Assembly: GCA_027452245.1 (NCBI GenBank)
Contig: DAIDGW010000215.1
Location: forward strand, 1 to 45,149
Source: Acidobacteriaceae bacterium
Lineage (GTDB): Bacteria; Acidobacteriota; Terriglobia; Terriglobales; Acidobacteriaceae
Direction: 5' to 3'
DNA length: 45,149 nucleotides
In this document: in pieces, positions 26,348 to 34,676 of the stretch
How positions within the stretch are numbered: the first letter of the stretch is position 1
Layout of the letters: every line of letters begins with the position of its first letter
Made by a program: the position numbers and the translations under genes
The notes under the pieces: model-generated
What the model saw: the letters and a program-made list of their open reading frames with translations, nothing else
The model's database searches: none
Told to the model about the DNA's origin: nothing

Positions 26348-29026
26348 ATGGCCCTAACCTCCGGCACAAAAATTGGTTCTTATGAAATTCGGTCACTCCT
26401 CGGAGCTGGCGGCATGGGCGAAGTTTATCGCTCGCGTGACAGTAAGCTCGGCCGCGAAGTTGCGCTGAAGGTCCTGCCTCCCACTCTTGCGGCCGACCCC
26501 GACCGGCTGGGCCGCTTCAGCCGCGAAGCCAAAGTTCTGGCGGCACTGAATCACCCGAATATCGCTACTGTCTATGGTCTCGAATATTCCGGCGCCACGC
26601 ACGCCCTGGTGATGGAGCTCGTCGAAGGGCCTACGCTTGCCGAGCGGATCAAAGCCGGACCGATCGCTATTGAGGAGGCGCTTCCGATTGCCAAACAGAT
26701 CTGCGAAGCACTCGAGTACGCGCACGAGCATGGCATTATTCACCGGGATCTGAAACCAGCAAACATTAAGGTTACGCCGGAGGGAACAGTAAAGGTCCTC
26801 GACTTCGGGCTGGCGAAAGCTTTGGAAAATGACCATAGTGCAGCAGACGTTTCCAGCTCTCCCACGATGAGCCGAATGGCCACACAAGCCGGAATCATTC
26901 TGGGCACAGCGGCTTATATGTCGCCGGAGCAGGCGCGCGGGAAGGCTGCGGACCGGCGAGCCGACATCTGGGCATTCGGCTGCGTGCTGTACGAAATGCT
27001 GACCGGCGAAATGGCCTTCACTGGAGAAACAGTCTCGGACGTTCTTGCCGCAATTATCAAAGAACATCCCAACTGGGGCCAGCTTCCAGCGACGACATCC
27101 ACGAGAATCCAAGTACTAGTGCAACGCTGTTTGCAGAAGGATCCGCGGCAGCGTCTGCAGGCAATCGGGGACGCGCGAATCGTCATTGACGAGGTTCTAT
27201 CAGGGGCGCCGGATCCAACGGTGCCTGCGCTCAAAAACTTGCAGAAGGTTCCGGCGTCAGAGTGGCGCCTCTTCGCGCCGTGGGGTGTGGGCGCGCTGAT
27301 TTTGGGCGCGCTCGTCACGGCAGTGATTTTTGTAGCCTTAAGACCGCCGGTCACTCGCCGGTTGGTGCGGCGTCTTACGATTGGCATCCCACCCTCCACC
27401 TCGCTCTCCCCGTTTTTGCCAGATCTGGTTCTATCTCCTGATGGGACCCAGGTTGTGTATTCAGTGTTGCAGAACGGCAAGACGCAACTTTATCTCCGTC
27501 CTCTGGATCAGTTCGAGGCCAAGCCTATCGCGGGGACGGAGGGTGCATATAGTCCGTTCTTTTCGCCAGACGAGCGGTGGCTGGGATTTTTTGCAGGTAA
27601 CAGCGTGAAGAAAGTGGATCTGGCGGGGGGGCCGGTGCAGACCCTTTGTAGCTCTTCTGGGTCTGGGGCTTATTGGGCGGCTGATGGAACTATATTTTTT
27701 CAAGGCAAGAATCTTGGGCTATCGCGGGTTGCGAGCACTGGAGGGAATTGCGAGGAGATCACGAAGCCGGACGCAAGCAAGGGTGAGGTGGGCCATGACT
27801 TGCCGGAGCTCCTCCCGGGCGGCGAGGCGGTGCTATTCAATATAGGCCAAGGATTCAGTTCGAGCCAAGCCAGCATCGCCGTTCTCTCCCTGAAGACACG
27901 GAAGTGGCAGACTCTGGTCCAGGGAGGTACCTATCCTCATTACGTTCCGGGAGGATACCTGATCTACACGCAGGGAGGCACGCTGCTAGCGGTACCGTTC
28001 GATCTTGCCCAACTCAAAGTGACAGGTTCTCCAGTTCCGATTCTGGAGGGGGTAATGAGCAATCCCGAAACGGGCGAGACGCGGTTCTCATTTTCGCGTG
28101 ATGGGACGCTCGCCTACATCCCCGGGAGTGTGGCTGAGGCTCGCAGAAAACTGGTATTCGTAAATCAGAGTGGCGCATCGCAAGTGCTAACACAAAGTGA
28201 GGGAGCATACGAAGATTTATCGCTTTCCCCTGATGGGCGGCGCCTTGCGCTGACCATCGAAGGGCCAAAATGGAACATTTGGATTTACGACATCCCGCGG
28301 GGGACGCTGACGCGATTCACTTTTGAAAACGACAACCGGGATCCTTTCTGGACCCCCGACGGCAAACGGGTCGTTTATACGTCCTTTCGGAATGGCAAAT
28401 ACGGCCTTTATTGGAAAGCTGCGGACGGAAGTGGGGGCGAAGAGCAACTGATCAGCGATACCAATTGGCTGTGTGCGTCTTCTTTTTCCTCAGACGGTAA
28501 AGAGCTAGCCTACATCGAGCAGAGTCCCGAGACCGGGATTGATATCTGGATACTGCCGCTCGGCGGCGAACGGAAACCTCGGCCGTTCTTACGGACTCGT
28601 TTCAGAGAGTGGTTTCCTGAGTTTTCGCCGGACGGACACTGGCTGGCTTACGAGTCAGACGAGTCGGGGCGGTTCGAGATTTACCTTCAGCAATACCCAG
28701 GCCCGGGACGAAAGGTACAAATCTCGAACGAAGGTGGCTCCCGCCCGGTCTGGTCCCACGACGGGCGCACGCTCTTTTATGTGAAAGGCGACAAGCTGAT
28801 GAGGGTACCCATCGAGACGAAGACAGGGTTTGCGGCTGGTATGGCGCAGCAGCTGTTTCAAGGCAACTACTATGCTTCCGGCCACTACTTTGACGTGATG
28901 CCGGACGGAAAGCAGTTTGTCTTCATTAAGGAGACGGAGCAGACGCAGGCCGCTACGCAGATCAACCTGGTATTGAACTGGGTTGATGAATTTAAGCAAC
29001 AGATGAGAGAGGGCACACAGCGATGA
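26348..29026 (+). CDS. transmembrane Ser/Thr protein kinase with TolB-like beta-propeller
   Basis: An 892-residue kinase. The kinase domain (about 12-285) has GAGGMGEVYRSRD, K41, HRDLKPANI (H132-D134), DFGLAK (152-157) and YMSPEQARGK, so it should be active. One membrane helix (about 309-331) leads to a WD40/TolB-like propeller (about 345-890) built of repeated 'LSPDG...', 'FSPDERWLGFF' and 'WSHDGRTLFYV' blades. The topology puts the propeller outside the cytoplasm. This is one of the commonest acidobacterial kinase architectures. The ligand is unknown. The upstream TATAAT is so close to the ATG that translation may be leaderless. Confidence 0.92.
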   Translation: MALTSGTKIGSYEIRSLLGAGGMGEVYRSRDSKLGREVALKVLPPTLAADPDRLGRFSREAKVLAALNHPNIATVYGLEYSGATHALVMELVEGPTLAERIKAGPIAIEEALPIAKQICEALEYAHEHGIIHRDLKPANIKVTPEGTVKVLDFGLAKALENDHSAADVSSSPTMSRMATQAGIILGTAAYMSPEQARGKAADRRADIWAFGCVLYEMLTGEMAFTGETVSDVLAAIIKEHPNWGQLPATTSTRIQVLVQRCLQKDPRQRLQAIGDARIVIDEVLSGAPDPTVPALKNLQKVPASEWRLFAPWGVGALILGALVTAVIFVALRPPVTRRLVRRLTIGIPPSTSLSPFLPDLVLSPDGTQVVYSVLQNGKTQLYLRPLDQFEAKPIAGTEGAYSPFFSPDERWLGFFAGNSVKKVDLAGGPVQTLCSSSGSGAYWAADGTIFFQGKNLGLSRVASTGGNCEEITKPDASKGEVGHDLPELLPGGEAVLFNIGQGFSSSQASIAVLSLKTRKWQTLVQGGTYPHYVPGGYLIYTQGGTLLAVPFDLAQLKVTGSPVPILEGVMSNPETGETRFSFSRDGTLAYIPGSVAEARRKLVFVNQSGASQVLTQSEGAYEDLSLSPDGRRLALTIEGPKWNIWIYDIPRGTLTRFTFENDNRDPFWTPDGKRVVYTSFRNGKYGLYWKAADGSGGEEQLISDTNWLCASSFSSDGKELAYIEQSPETGIDIWILPLGGERKPRPFLRTRFREWFPEFSPDGHWLAYESDESGRFEIYLQQYPGPGRKVQISNEGGSRPVWSHDGRTLFYVKGDKLMRVPIETKTGFAAGMAQQLFQGNYYASGHYFDVMPDGKQFVFIKETEQTQAATQINLVLNWVDEFKQQMREGTQR

Positions 29027-29094
29027 TCGCAAAATCGTCGCGTGAGGGAACCTCCATATCACGGGCTAAGAGTTTGTACCCACCAAGCGAAATC

Positions 29095-29213
29095 ACAGGC
29101 AGGAAATCACAGGTAGAAAACTAGGCGGGAATTCCGCAGAACGTGCTAAGTGAATGGTGAGCGACCCTGAAACGAGTTGATCTTAGTACAAACTGAGCGG
29201 TCGATCTGGCATC
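29095..29213. repeat. mobile-element junction repeat, copy 1 (tRNA fragment lost)
   Basis: A 62-bp left part (29095-29156) and a 53-bp right part (29161-29213) are closely similar to 31858-31919 and about 31976-32026. In the second copy the two parts are separated by a tRNA-Val 3' fragment; here only GTGA lies between them. It contains a tandem ACAGG-AGGAAATC motif. I read it as an old element junction from which the attachment core was deleted. Confidence 0.65.
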
Positions 29214-29288
29214 GTTTGGAACATCCTCCGTGATGTCAATCACAGTCATTTCGTGCTGGTAATGACAGAGTGGCCTGAGGAGATGTAA

Positions 29289-29630
29289 ATGACTCAGTTC
29301 CGGTTTGTACTAGTTCTTGCGCTCCTAACAAGCACAGTGTTCGCGGCGGATTCCTTCCACGTTACCTCGATTCACAAAGCTACGCGGGATGATGAGAAGA
29401 CATATCACACTGCCTTCAATCAGAACATCATCATCGGAACCATTGGGAACAGGAGATACACACTTGAACAACTCGCGTCTTGGTTCTTCTACCATTTCGA
29501 GGTGGGAAAAGACTATGAAGTGGTAAAAGCAGACGAGAAGGAAATCAAGATCAAGGCACAGGATAAGAAGGGCCACGAGAGCACGGAACGACTGAACGTC
29601 GTCACGGTCGAAGAGATCGACGCCAAGTAA
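29289..29630 (+). CDS. small secreted protein of unknown function
   Basis: A 113-residue protein with a clear Sec signal peptide (MTQFRFVLVLALLTSTVFAA; probable cleavage near A19-A20). The mature part of about 93 residues is rich in charged residues (KADEKEIKIKAQDKKGHEST) and looks like a small beta or mixed domain with no family I know. GAGGAG 6 bp upstream of the ATG supports the start. It lies just right of a mobile-element junction repeat, so it may be cargo, although nothing in it suggests transfer functions. Confidence 0.75.
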   Translation: MTQFRFVLVLALLTSTVFAADSFHVTSIHKATRDDEKTYHTAFNQNIIIGTIGNRRYTLEQLASWFFYHFEVGKDYEVVKADEKEIKIKAQDKKGHESTERLNVVTVEEIDAK

Positions 29631-29717
29631 CAACAGAGCGAAACGGAGCATCATTTTGGACTAAGGTGTTGGCCAACTCTCCGTCAATCCTCCTGAGTAG
29701 TCGTGTAGCTAGGGCGA

Positions 29718-29906
29718 TGGCATCCGCTATTACTGATTCCATTGCTGGCGACGGTCTTAATCACAGAAGAACAGGTTGATCCTAAGACGGCGCAGGGTAT
29801 TCTGCGCCACGCGAACTCCGACGTCACAATGGACATCTGCACACACGCGCAGGACGAGGCAAAGAGGAAGGCGCTTGAAAAATTTGAGGCGCGGCTTGTT
29901 CAGTGA
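29718..29906 (+). pseudogene. tyrosine recombinase C-terminal relic with catalytic Tyr replaced by Cys
   Basis: Only the end of an integrase catalytic domain remains. A Trp-His pair is followed by a degraded stretch, then LLATVLITEEQVDPKTAQ and GILRHANSDVTMDICTHAQD, ending ARLVQ and TGA at 29904-29906. The RH of box II is present, but the HxxR that should follow WH is gone and the expected nucleophile (MDIYTHAQ in this family) is Cys. An in-frame stop lies upstream (29706) and there is no start. It is a dead relic. Confidence 0.85.
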
Positions 29907-30030
29907 AGCGCAATTTCACCTGTGACAGCGAAAGACTGGCCCTTACACACGGTTGCTGTCGGATGGGGTCGCTACTGTCAGGCAGGCCCTCGATCAGCAG
30001 TTTTGAGCAGCTATGGCCTGATTGAAACAG

Positions 30031-30303
30031 CTACGCGGTGACCCCTTGTGTGGACGCCCTTCGAGGAAACCACCAGTAGAGCGCGAGTGCGAGATAGAAC
30101 GACAGCCAGCCCGTTGCGAACAGCCTGAGTTCGGACCCCTTTATGGTTGTGATGCGGTCGGGAAGATGAACGCGGCTCCCGCCCGGCAGCTGCCGTGCGA
30201 TACGCTTGAGTTGATCAGTGGGAATGTCTCTGTAGTCCGGTAGATTCAGCAGGGCCGTGCGGAATCTCTCACTGACTGCCGGAAGCACGATGAGTCGTTC
30301 CAT
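30031..30303 (-). CDS. small membrane-associated hypothetical protein
   Basis: A 90-residue frame, MERLIVLPAVSERFRTALLN, with a soluble first part (LPDYRDIPTDQLKRIARQLPG) and one probable membrane helix near the C-terminus (LFATGWLSFYLALALYWWF). No family is recognised. The composition looks more protein-like than the opposite-strand frame, but there is no Shine-Dalgarno. It lies inside mobile-element debris, so it may be a decaying gene or a chance frame. Confidence 0.4.
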   Translation of the reverse strand: MERLIVLPAVSERFRTALLNLPDYRDIPTDQLKRIARQLPGGSRVHLPDRITTIKGSELRLFATGWLSFYLALALYWWFPRRASTQGVTA

Positions 30304-30418
30304 GCTTCGAATCTACGGGGGAGGAAGAGCGATTCGGTTATGAAGGTTGGGCAGGGTGGTTGAGTGCTTTGGGGCTTTCGTAATACAGTGCCACCGACGA
30401 GTTTGTAGCAGATTGCCG

Positions 30419-31405
30419 ATGCCTCGTGATCTGAATATCTTTCACAACCTTGTGGATGATGAACCATCCACGACCGAATTGCTCTGTAATGTAATGCGCT
30501 TCACGGCGCTCCGTGACCTGCTGCTGGGGCGTTTTCTCACCGAGCCGTGCGCGACACGGATCGCATTCGAGGACATCACCACGCGTGCTCGTCTTGGCGA
30601 AGGCGATCCAGACATCGTCATCGAGAATTCGGACGTTTATGCCTTCGTGGAAGTAAAAATTGATCCTTTTCGTGAACTCACGCTAAGGCAACGAGACGGT
30701 AGCTATTTGAGATTACTTGCCAAGGATAAACGGCAGGAGCGTTGGCTTGTCTTCCTAGTACCTGAGGGTTGGGAATTTCTTCCTGTAGTTCAACAATTGT
30801 GTGGTGGGCTTGACACCGACCGCCCAGACGGAGTTCACACAAGGGTCAGATTTTGGAAAAGGGACGTCCTTGACGTCATTGAAAGAAGTGGCCTCAACGA
30901 ACTTAACCAAATCGTTACCGAATTCTGCTTATTGCTGGCACCCAAGTTTAGGGTGATTGCCTTTTCGCCGGAGGAGGCGCGTATGTTGGTATCGAAGGAT
31001 CTAGGCACGGCGGTGTCAAAGTTGTTCGGAATGGTCGAAAAGGTCAGAGACAAAAGCAAGCAAAAAGGTTACAAGCAATCGAGTACCTTAACGGGAGAGA
31101 TATACTTCCGAAATTCCGCTGGCGAGAACATTTTATGGTTTGGCATCTGGCCTGACTTCTGGAAGGAAAGCGGTTTTCCGTTGAGTTTCGGTGTAGAGGA
31201 TACGTGGGGACAGAAATCGGTTGAGAGGTTCCGCGAAGCCTTCAAAACGATAACTGGAAAAAGCGCGTGGGATTTCAAATCGGGCAAGCGCGTTTGGACC
31301 CTCGGCTGGATAACGGAAGAAACTCTGAAAAGCGAGAAGTTGGTGGATGACGTGTGGCAACAACTTGAAACTGTGATGAAAGAGATTCAAGCACCCTTAA
31401 GCTGA
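30419..31405 (+). CDS. PD-(D/E)XK nuclease-like protein, possible defence or restriction enzyme
   Basis: A 328-residue protein starting MPRDLNIFHNL. A PD-(D/E)XK core is visible: GEGDPDIVIE (D63, D65) followed by YAFVEVKID (E78, K80). Next comes a helix with LRQRDGSYLRLLAK and a longer C-terminal domain (WFGIWPDFWKESGFPLSF, WTLGWITEE) without a recognised motif. The catalytic core fits standalone PD-(D/E)XK family proteins, whose roles include restriction and anti-phage defence. No partner methyltransferase or helicase is adjacent on this strand. It looks AT-richer than the chromosomal genes around it, consistent with acquisition. The cytoplasmic location is inferred. Confidence 0.75.
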   Translation: MPRDLNIFHNLVDDEPSTTELLCNVMRFTALRDLLLGRFLTEPCATRIAFEDITTRARLGEGDPDIVIENSDVYAFVEVKIDPFRELTLRQRDGSYLRLLAKDKRQERWLVFLVPEGWEFLPVVQQLCGGLDTDRPDGVHTRVRFWKRDVLDVIERSGLNELNQIVTEFCLLLAPKFRVIAFSPEEARMLVSKDLGTAVSKLFGMVEKVRDKSKQKGYKQSSTLTGEIYFRNSAGENILWFGIWPDFWKESGFPLSFGVEDTWGQKSVERFREAFKTITGKSAWDFKSGKRVWTLGWITEETLKSEKLVDDVWQQLETVMKEIQAPLS

Positions 31406-31441
31406 CGACATCGGAATCCGCAACAGGGCACTGCCGCGCGC

Positions 31442-31837
31442 CGCCTCAAGCTTCGTGGAGCGACCCTTTTACACATAGCAGCAGAATACGGCAATGTCGG
31501 TGCCGCGAAACTACTTTTGGATCGCGGGTCAGATGTCAATGCCCGCGCAACTCTCGATGAGTCCGGCGTTGGCGGACAGACACCCATCTTCCATGCCGTT
31601 GCACAGTTTGGCGACTGGGGATTGCCCGTGGCGAAGGTACTCATAGATCGGGGCGCAGACTTAACGGTTCGCGTGAAGCTCCCCGGCCACTACGAGCGCC
31701 CGGACGAGTTTGTCGAGTGCGACCCATTGGGGTATGCCCTGCTCTTCCCCGGCGTAGATGAGCATTCTGGAGGTAGAGTTCCTCCCAAGGAAAGTGGCAC
31801 TGTCGTGTTGTTGCGTGCACACCGCGCCTCCGAGTAA
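31442..31837 (+). pseudogene. ankyrin-repeat protein fragment, N-terminus missing
   Basis: The frame reads LRGATLLHIAAEYGNVGAAK and LLLDRGSDVNARA, then TPIFHAVAQFGDWGLPVAKV and LIDRGADLTVRV, which are two ankyrin repeats with TLLHIAA and VLIDRGAD landmarks. A degenerate third follows (PLGYALLFPG), then a stop at 31835-31837. The frame opens directly after the nuclease stop codon with no ATG or ribosome site before the first repeat. The gene is probably a 3' fragment left by an integration event. Confidence 0.7.
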
Positions 31838-31857
31838 ATGTTTGAGAAAGCGAGAAC

Positions 31858-32026
31858 ACAGGTAGGAAATCACAGGTAGAAAACTGCGCCGGAATTCCGC
31901 AGAACGTGCTAAGTGAATGAAAACGATGGTAGGCCCGAATGGATTCGAACCATCGACCTCTTCCGTGTCAAGGAAGCGACCCTAAAACACTGATCTTAGT
32001 ACAGCTTGAGCGGTCGGTCTGGCACC
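31858..32026. repeat. mobile-element junction repeat, copy 2 (with tRNA fragment)
   Basis: The left 62 bp (31858-31919) match 29095-29156 with about four differences. The right part from 31976 matches 29161-29213 with a 2-bp gap and scattered changes. Between them lies a 54-bp exact copy of the tRNA-Val 3' half. Confidence 0.7.
31925..31978 (-). repeat. attL: 54-bp copy of the tRNA-Val 3' half
   Basis: Identical over all 54 bases to 35267-35320. It contains the CCA end, T-arm and anticodon arm but lacks the D-arm and 5' acceptor strand, so it cannot be a functional tRNA. It is the distal attachment site expected when an element inserts into a tRNA 3' end. Confidence 0.9.
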
Positions 32027-32102
32027 CATCCCAACATTGCGTCGCTACCCCGAACCTTGTCCGGCACTTTGTCGCAATCCCGAGCGATGTGATGCTTAAG
32101 GC

Positions 32103-32830
32103 ATGGTGGTACAGGACGACGCTCGTGAACGAGAACTGATAGGACTGTTCAAATTGGAACGAATCGAAGGCGCTGGCCGTGCAGATACGGACGCCAAGCT
32201 GGCCCTCGAAGGCGCGGTCATCCCATTGAACTGAAATCGTCCACGGATGATTCTGTCACGACGGTGCGCGACTTTGGTCCCGAGCACGTCAAGAAGTGGG
32301 AGCATAAGCATTGGCTCTTTGGCTTCTACGCAAAGGATGGTGTCACCCTGAAGTACTGTTTATACGGTTCCCCGAAAATGATGGGGCCGTGGGTCAAAGA
32401 AAAAGAGGAATACATTCGTGTGGACTTCGAGCTTGCGAAGACTGTGCCAGCATTGATCCACCTTGAGCTGTTGTATCAACTTCTTGGGAAAAAGGATGTC
32501 TATAGCGTAGAAGACGCAAAGTTGCTTCACAAGAGACAGTACAGCGCCAAACAGTACCTAGAGCAGCGTGACCTTCCGAACGGATACTCACCCAACCGCA
32601 TGTTAGAAATCCTACGGGAGCGTTGCTCCTACGTAATCGCAAGGGGTTCGACACTCAACAATCCACACATCCCCGGTAGCTATTTCAAGGGATGGGAACA
32701 AATCACGGAGCGGCACGCGGAACGCCTGCGGGAGCTTGTGGCACAAGCATTAAAGGAAGAGGCTGAGGATTTGAAGAAAGCGGCTCAAGCAGCCGAGGAA
32801 AGTGCACGCAAGATCGACAAGGCCACCTGA
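32103..32830 (+). pseudogene. restriction endonuclease-like gene with an apparent 1-base deletion
   Basis: The first frame starts at ATG 32103 (MVVQDDARERELIGLFKLER) and runs to GAGRADTDAKLALEG before a stop at 32232. The same protein continues one frame over from about 32213 as RGHPIELKSSTDDSVTTVRD and ends at 32830 in a Lys/Glu-rich helix. Joining the frames gives about 242 residues with a PD-(D/E)XK-like D...ELK centre, split exactly by the shift; adding one C at about 32213 restores it. Its tail overlaps the convergent methyltransferase gene by 46 bp. I infer a type II endonuclease partner of that methyltransferase; the recognition site is unknown. An assembly error is possible. Confidence 0.7.
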
Positions 32831-34041
32831 TAAGCCATCGGCGGTGCAACCGAGTTCCCGATTTGCCCTATTGATTTGTACACTGCACCGCTGAATTTCC
32901 AAGACTCCGGGAAACCCTGCAGAAGAGCACAGTCGGGAACGCTCAAACGAAAGTGGCCGTTGTCGGGCACGAAGCGCCGCGCCGCTTCGCGGGAAGCGGC
33001 CACACCATTCGGCCATATCTCCAGCCTGTTCCATAGCTTTAGCGCGGACACACTGCTAAGTATGGAAGTCGTATGGCGCGGTCCTGTCAGTCCACTGCGT
33101 AGCGTAGGAGCAAGAGCGTCAAAGCCGATGTCTGGCAGTCCTAACGCTTGACGGGCCCCCATACACCGCTCGAACGCAATGCCCTTCATAACTTCCGCCA
33201 TCGGCGGAACCTCGTCTCCTAGAAGGTACTCGAACGAATAGGTAGGCGACGGAGGGCAATACTCAGTTTTCAATCCGCGTCGAAAACCCACGAAAAACAC
33301 TCTCGTCCGCACTTGCGGGACACCGAACGATGCCGCATTCAAATCAAATACGTGCACACTGTAGTCACGGGACAAAGGCTGGACAATCTGTTCCTGTACG
33401 AACTGGCTGAACTTGCCGTTTAGAAGAGCACGAACGTTTTCGGCAACAAAGGCGAGAGGCTTTATCTCTCGCACAGCGCGGATGAACTCTGGAAAAAGAT
33501 TACGTTCGTCTTCATGTCCCAGTTGTCGTCCCGCGGAACTGAACGGCTGACACGGCGGTCCCGCATGGATGACATCTGCCTTCACCTTGCGCCAATCAAT
33601 CCGCGTAACATCGCCTCGGTCGCCGGATTCTACTTTCCAGTGCGGCCGATTGGCTGACAACGTGGCCGCTGCGTCCGTCACGATCTCGTAAGACGCAACA
33701 TGCTCGAAGCCAGCCCGATCGAATCCAAGGTCCAATCCGCCCCCGCCGCTGAACAGCGATAACGAGCGCAGCCCATTGCCCCGAAGCTGCGGCATCAGAG
33801 TGTCGGGATGAAGCCTTGGGACATTTATTTCGTGTTTCGGCTCAGAGCAGCCTTCCAAGGCGCGACGCTTCGCTTCAGCAGACCGCCTAGCTATTTCGCT
33901 AAAGGCGCTGCGTGCCGACTTTGAAAGCTCTTGCGGCTGATACCACGGCGCATCGGTTCCTAGGCCATAGTGCCCGAGATTGTTTTCTTTTCGCTTGCGT
34001 TTCGGAGTGACGGTCTGCACGGTTGAGTCTGAGATTAGCAC
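32785..34041 (-). CDS. DNA (cytosine-5-)-methyltransferase
   Basis: A 418-residue C5 methyltransferase that uses S-adenosylmethionine to modify cytosine in a specific site. Motif I is LSLFSGGGGLDLGF (94-107), motif IV is GPPCQPFSSAG (nucleophile C164), motif VI is ENV (201-203), motif VIII is QVRTR (243-247), and motif X is IGNSVAPPMAYQ near the C-terminus. About 90 N-terminal residues precede motif I. The start is GTG at 34041. It is divergent from vsr with only 25 bp between starts, and convergent with the endonuclease-like gene. With that partner frameshifted, it may now act alone. Confidence 0.93.
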   Translation of the reverse strand: MLISDSTVQTVTPKRKRKENNLGHYGLGTDAPWYQPQELSKSARSAFSEIARRSAEAKRRALEGCSEPKHEINVPRLHPDTLMPQLRGNGLRSLSLFSGGGGLDLGFDRAGFEHVASYEIVTDAAATLSANRPHWKVESGDRGDVTRIDWRKVKADVIHAGPPCQPFSSAGRQLGHEDERNLFPEFIRAVREIKPLAFVAENVRALLNGKFSQFVQEQIVQPLSRDYSVHVFDLNAASFGVPQVRTRVFFVGFRRGLKTEYCPPSPTYSFEYLLGDEVPPMAEVMKGIAFERCMGARQALGLPDIGFDALAPTLRSGLTGPRHTTSILSSVSALKLWNRLEIWPNGVAASREAARRFVPDNGHFRLSVPDCALLQGFPESWKFSGAVYKSIGQIGNSVAPPMAYQVALSILRALSSAA

Positions 34042-34051
34042 GGATCAAAAC

Positions 34052-34057
34052 TATAAT
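34052..34057 (+). promoter_or_regulatory. TATAAT box 9 bp before the vsr ATG
   Basis: A consensus -10 hexamer lies between the divergent methyltransferase and vsr starts. The transcript would begin within a few bases of the ATG at 34067, again suggesting an almost leaderless message. No clear -35 was found. Confidence 0.4.
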
Positions 34058-34066
34058 GAAGCACGA

Positions 34067-34480
34067 ATGGTCGATGTGTTTAATCCCGAGCAGCGCAGCC
34101 GAAACATGGCTGCAATCCGCAACAAAGACACCCGCCCCGAGATGATTGTAAGAAGGCTGGTGCACAGCATGGGATTCCATTACCGCCTACACAGGCGCGA
34201 CCTACCGGGCACGCCCGACCTTGTGTTCTGCGCGTTGAGGAAAATCATCTTCGTGAATGGCTGCTTCTGGCACATGCACTCGTGCCCTCGTGGACAGTTC
34301 TCTCCCGCGACCCACGCTGAGTTCTGGCGTGCAAAGCTGGAACAGAACGTCAAACGGGACCGCAACAATCGCAAGCTCCTATCAAAAGCCGGATGGAGCA
34401 CCCTTACGATCTGGGAGTGCCAGACGAAAGATCAGCAGAAGATGCGAGAACGAATCGAGGCTTTTCTGGATCGCAATTGA
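34067..34480 (+). CDS. vsr: very short patch repair endonuclease
   Basis: A 137-residue Vsr protein, which nicks DNA 5' of a T in T:G mismatches created by deamination of 5-methylcytosine. It has VFNPEQRSRNMAAIRNKDTR, the LPGTPDLVF segment (D51) and FVNGCFWHMHSC (metal and catalytic His/Cys region, 63-73), then KLEQNVKRDRNN and GWSTLTIWEC. Length fits the family. The start at ATG 34067 is where the family N-terminus begins. It pairs functionally with the divergent methyltransferase. Confidence 0.93.
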   Translation: MVDVFNPEQRSRNMAAIRNKDTRPEMIVRRLVHSMGFHYRLHRRDLPGTPDLVFCALRKIIFVNGCFWHMHSCPRGQFSPATHAEFWRAKLEQNVKRDRNNRKLLSKAGWSTLTIWECQTKDQQKMRERIEAFLDRN

Positions 34481-34676
34481 AGATCGTACTTCAGTTCCTT
34501 CGACTAGACGCGGAACGCTTCCGGTGTTCCCGAATCTGCGCGTAACTGATAGCCAGTTCCGATCCCGCGCTGATCTTGCCGCCGTAGTCGTTCACCGGAT
34601 CGTTGTCGAGGGTCCCAAAGACTAGCTGCTTTATATCGTCGCAGTTAAGCAAGCAGCCAATCGCGCGAAGCAGCCC
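34481..34676. other. 196-bp stretch before the integrase domain, no gene
   Basis: An in-frame TAG at 34623-34625 closes the integrase frame on the left. I see no core-binding-domain coding sequence in any frame here, so the N-terminal part of the recombinase has been lost. Confidence 0.45.

Noticed and set aside
31925-31978. A second tRNA-Val gene
   Set aside because: Only the 3' half is present; no D-arm or 5' acceptor strand, so it is an attachment-site remnant.
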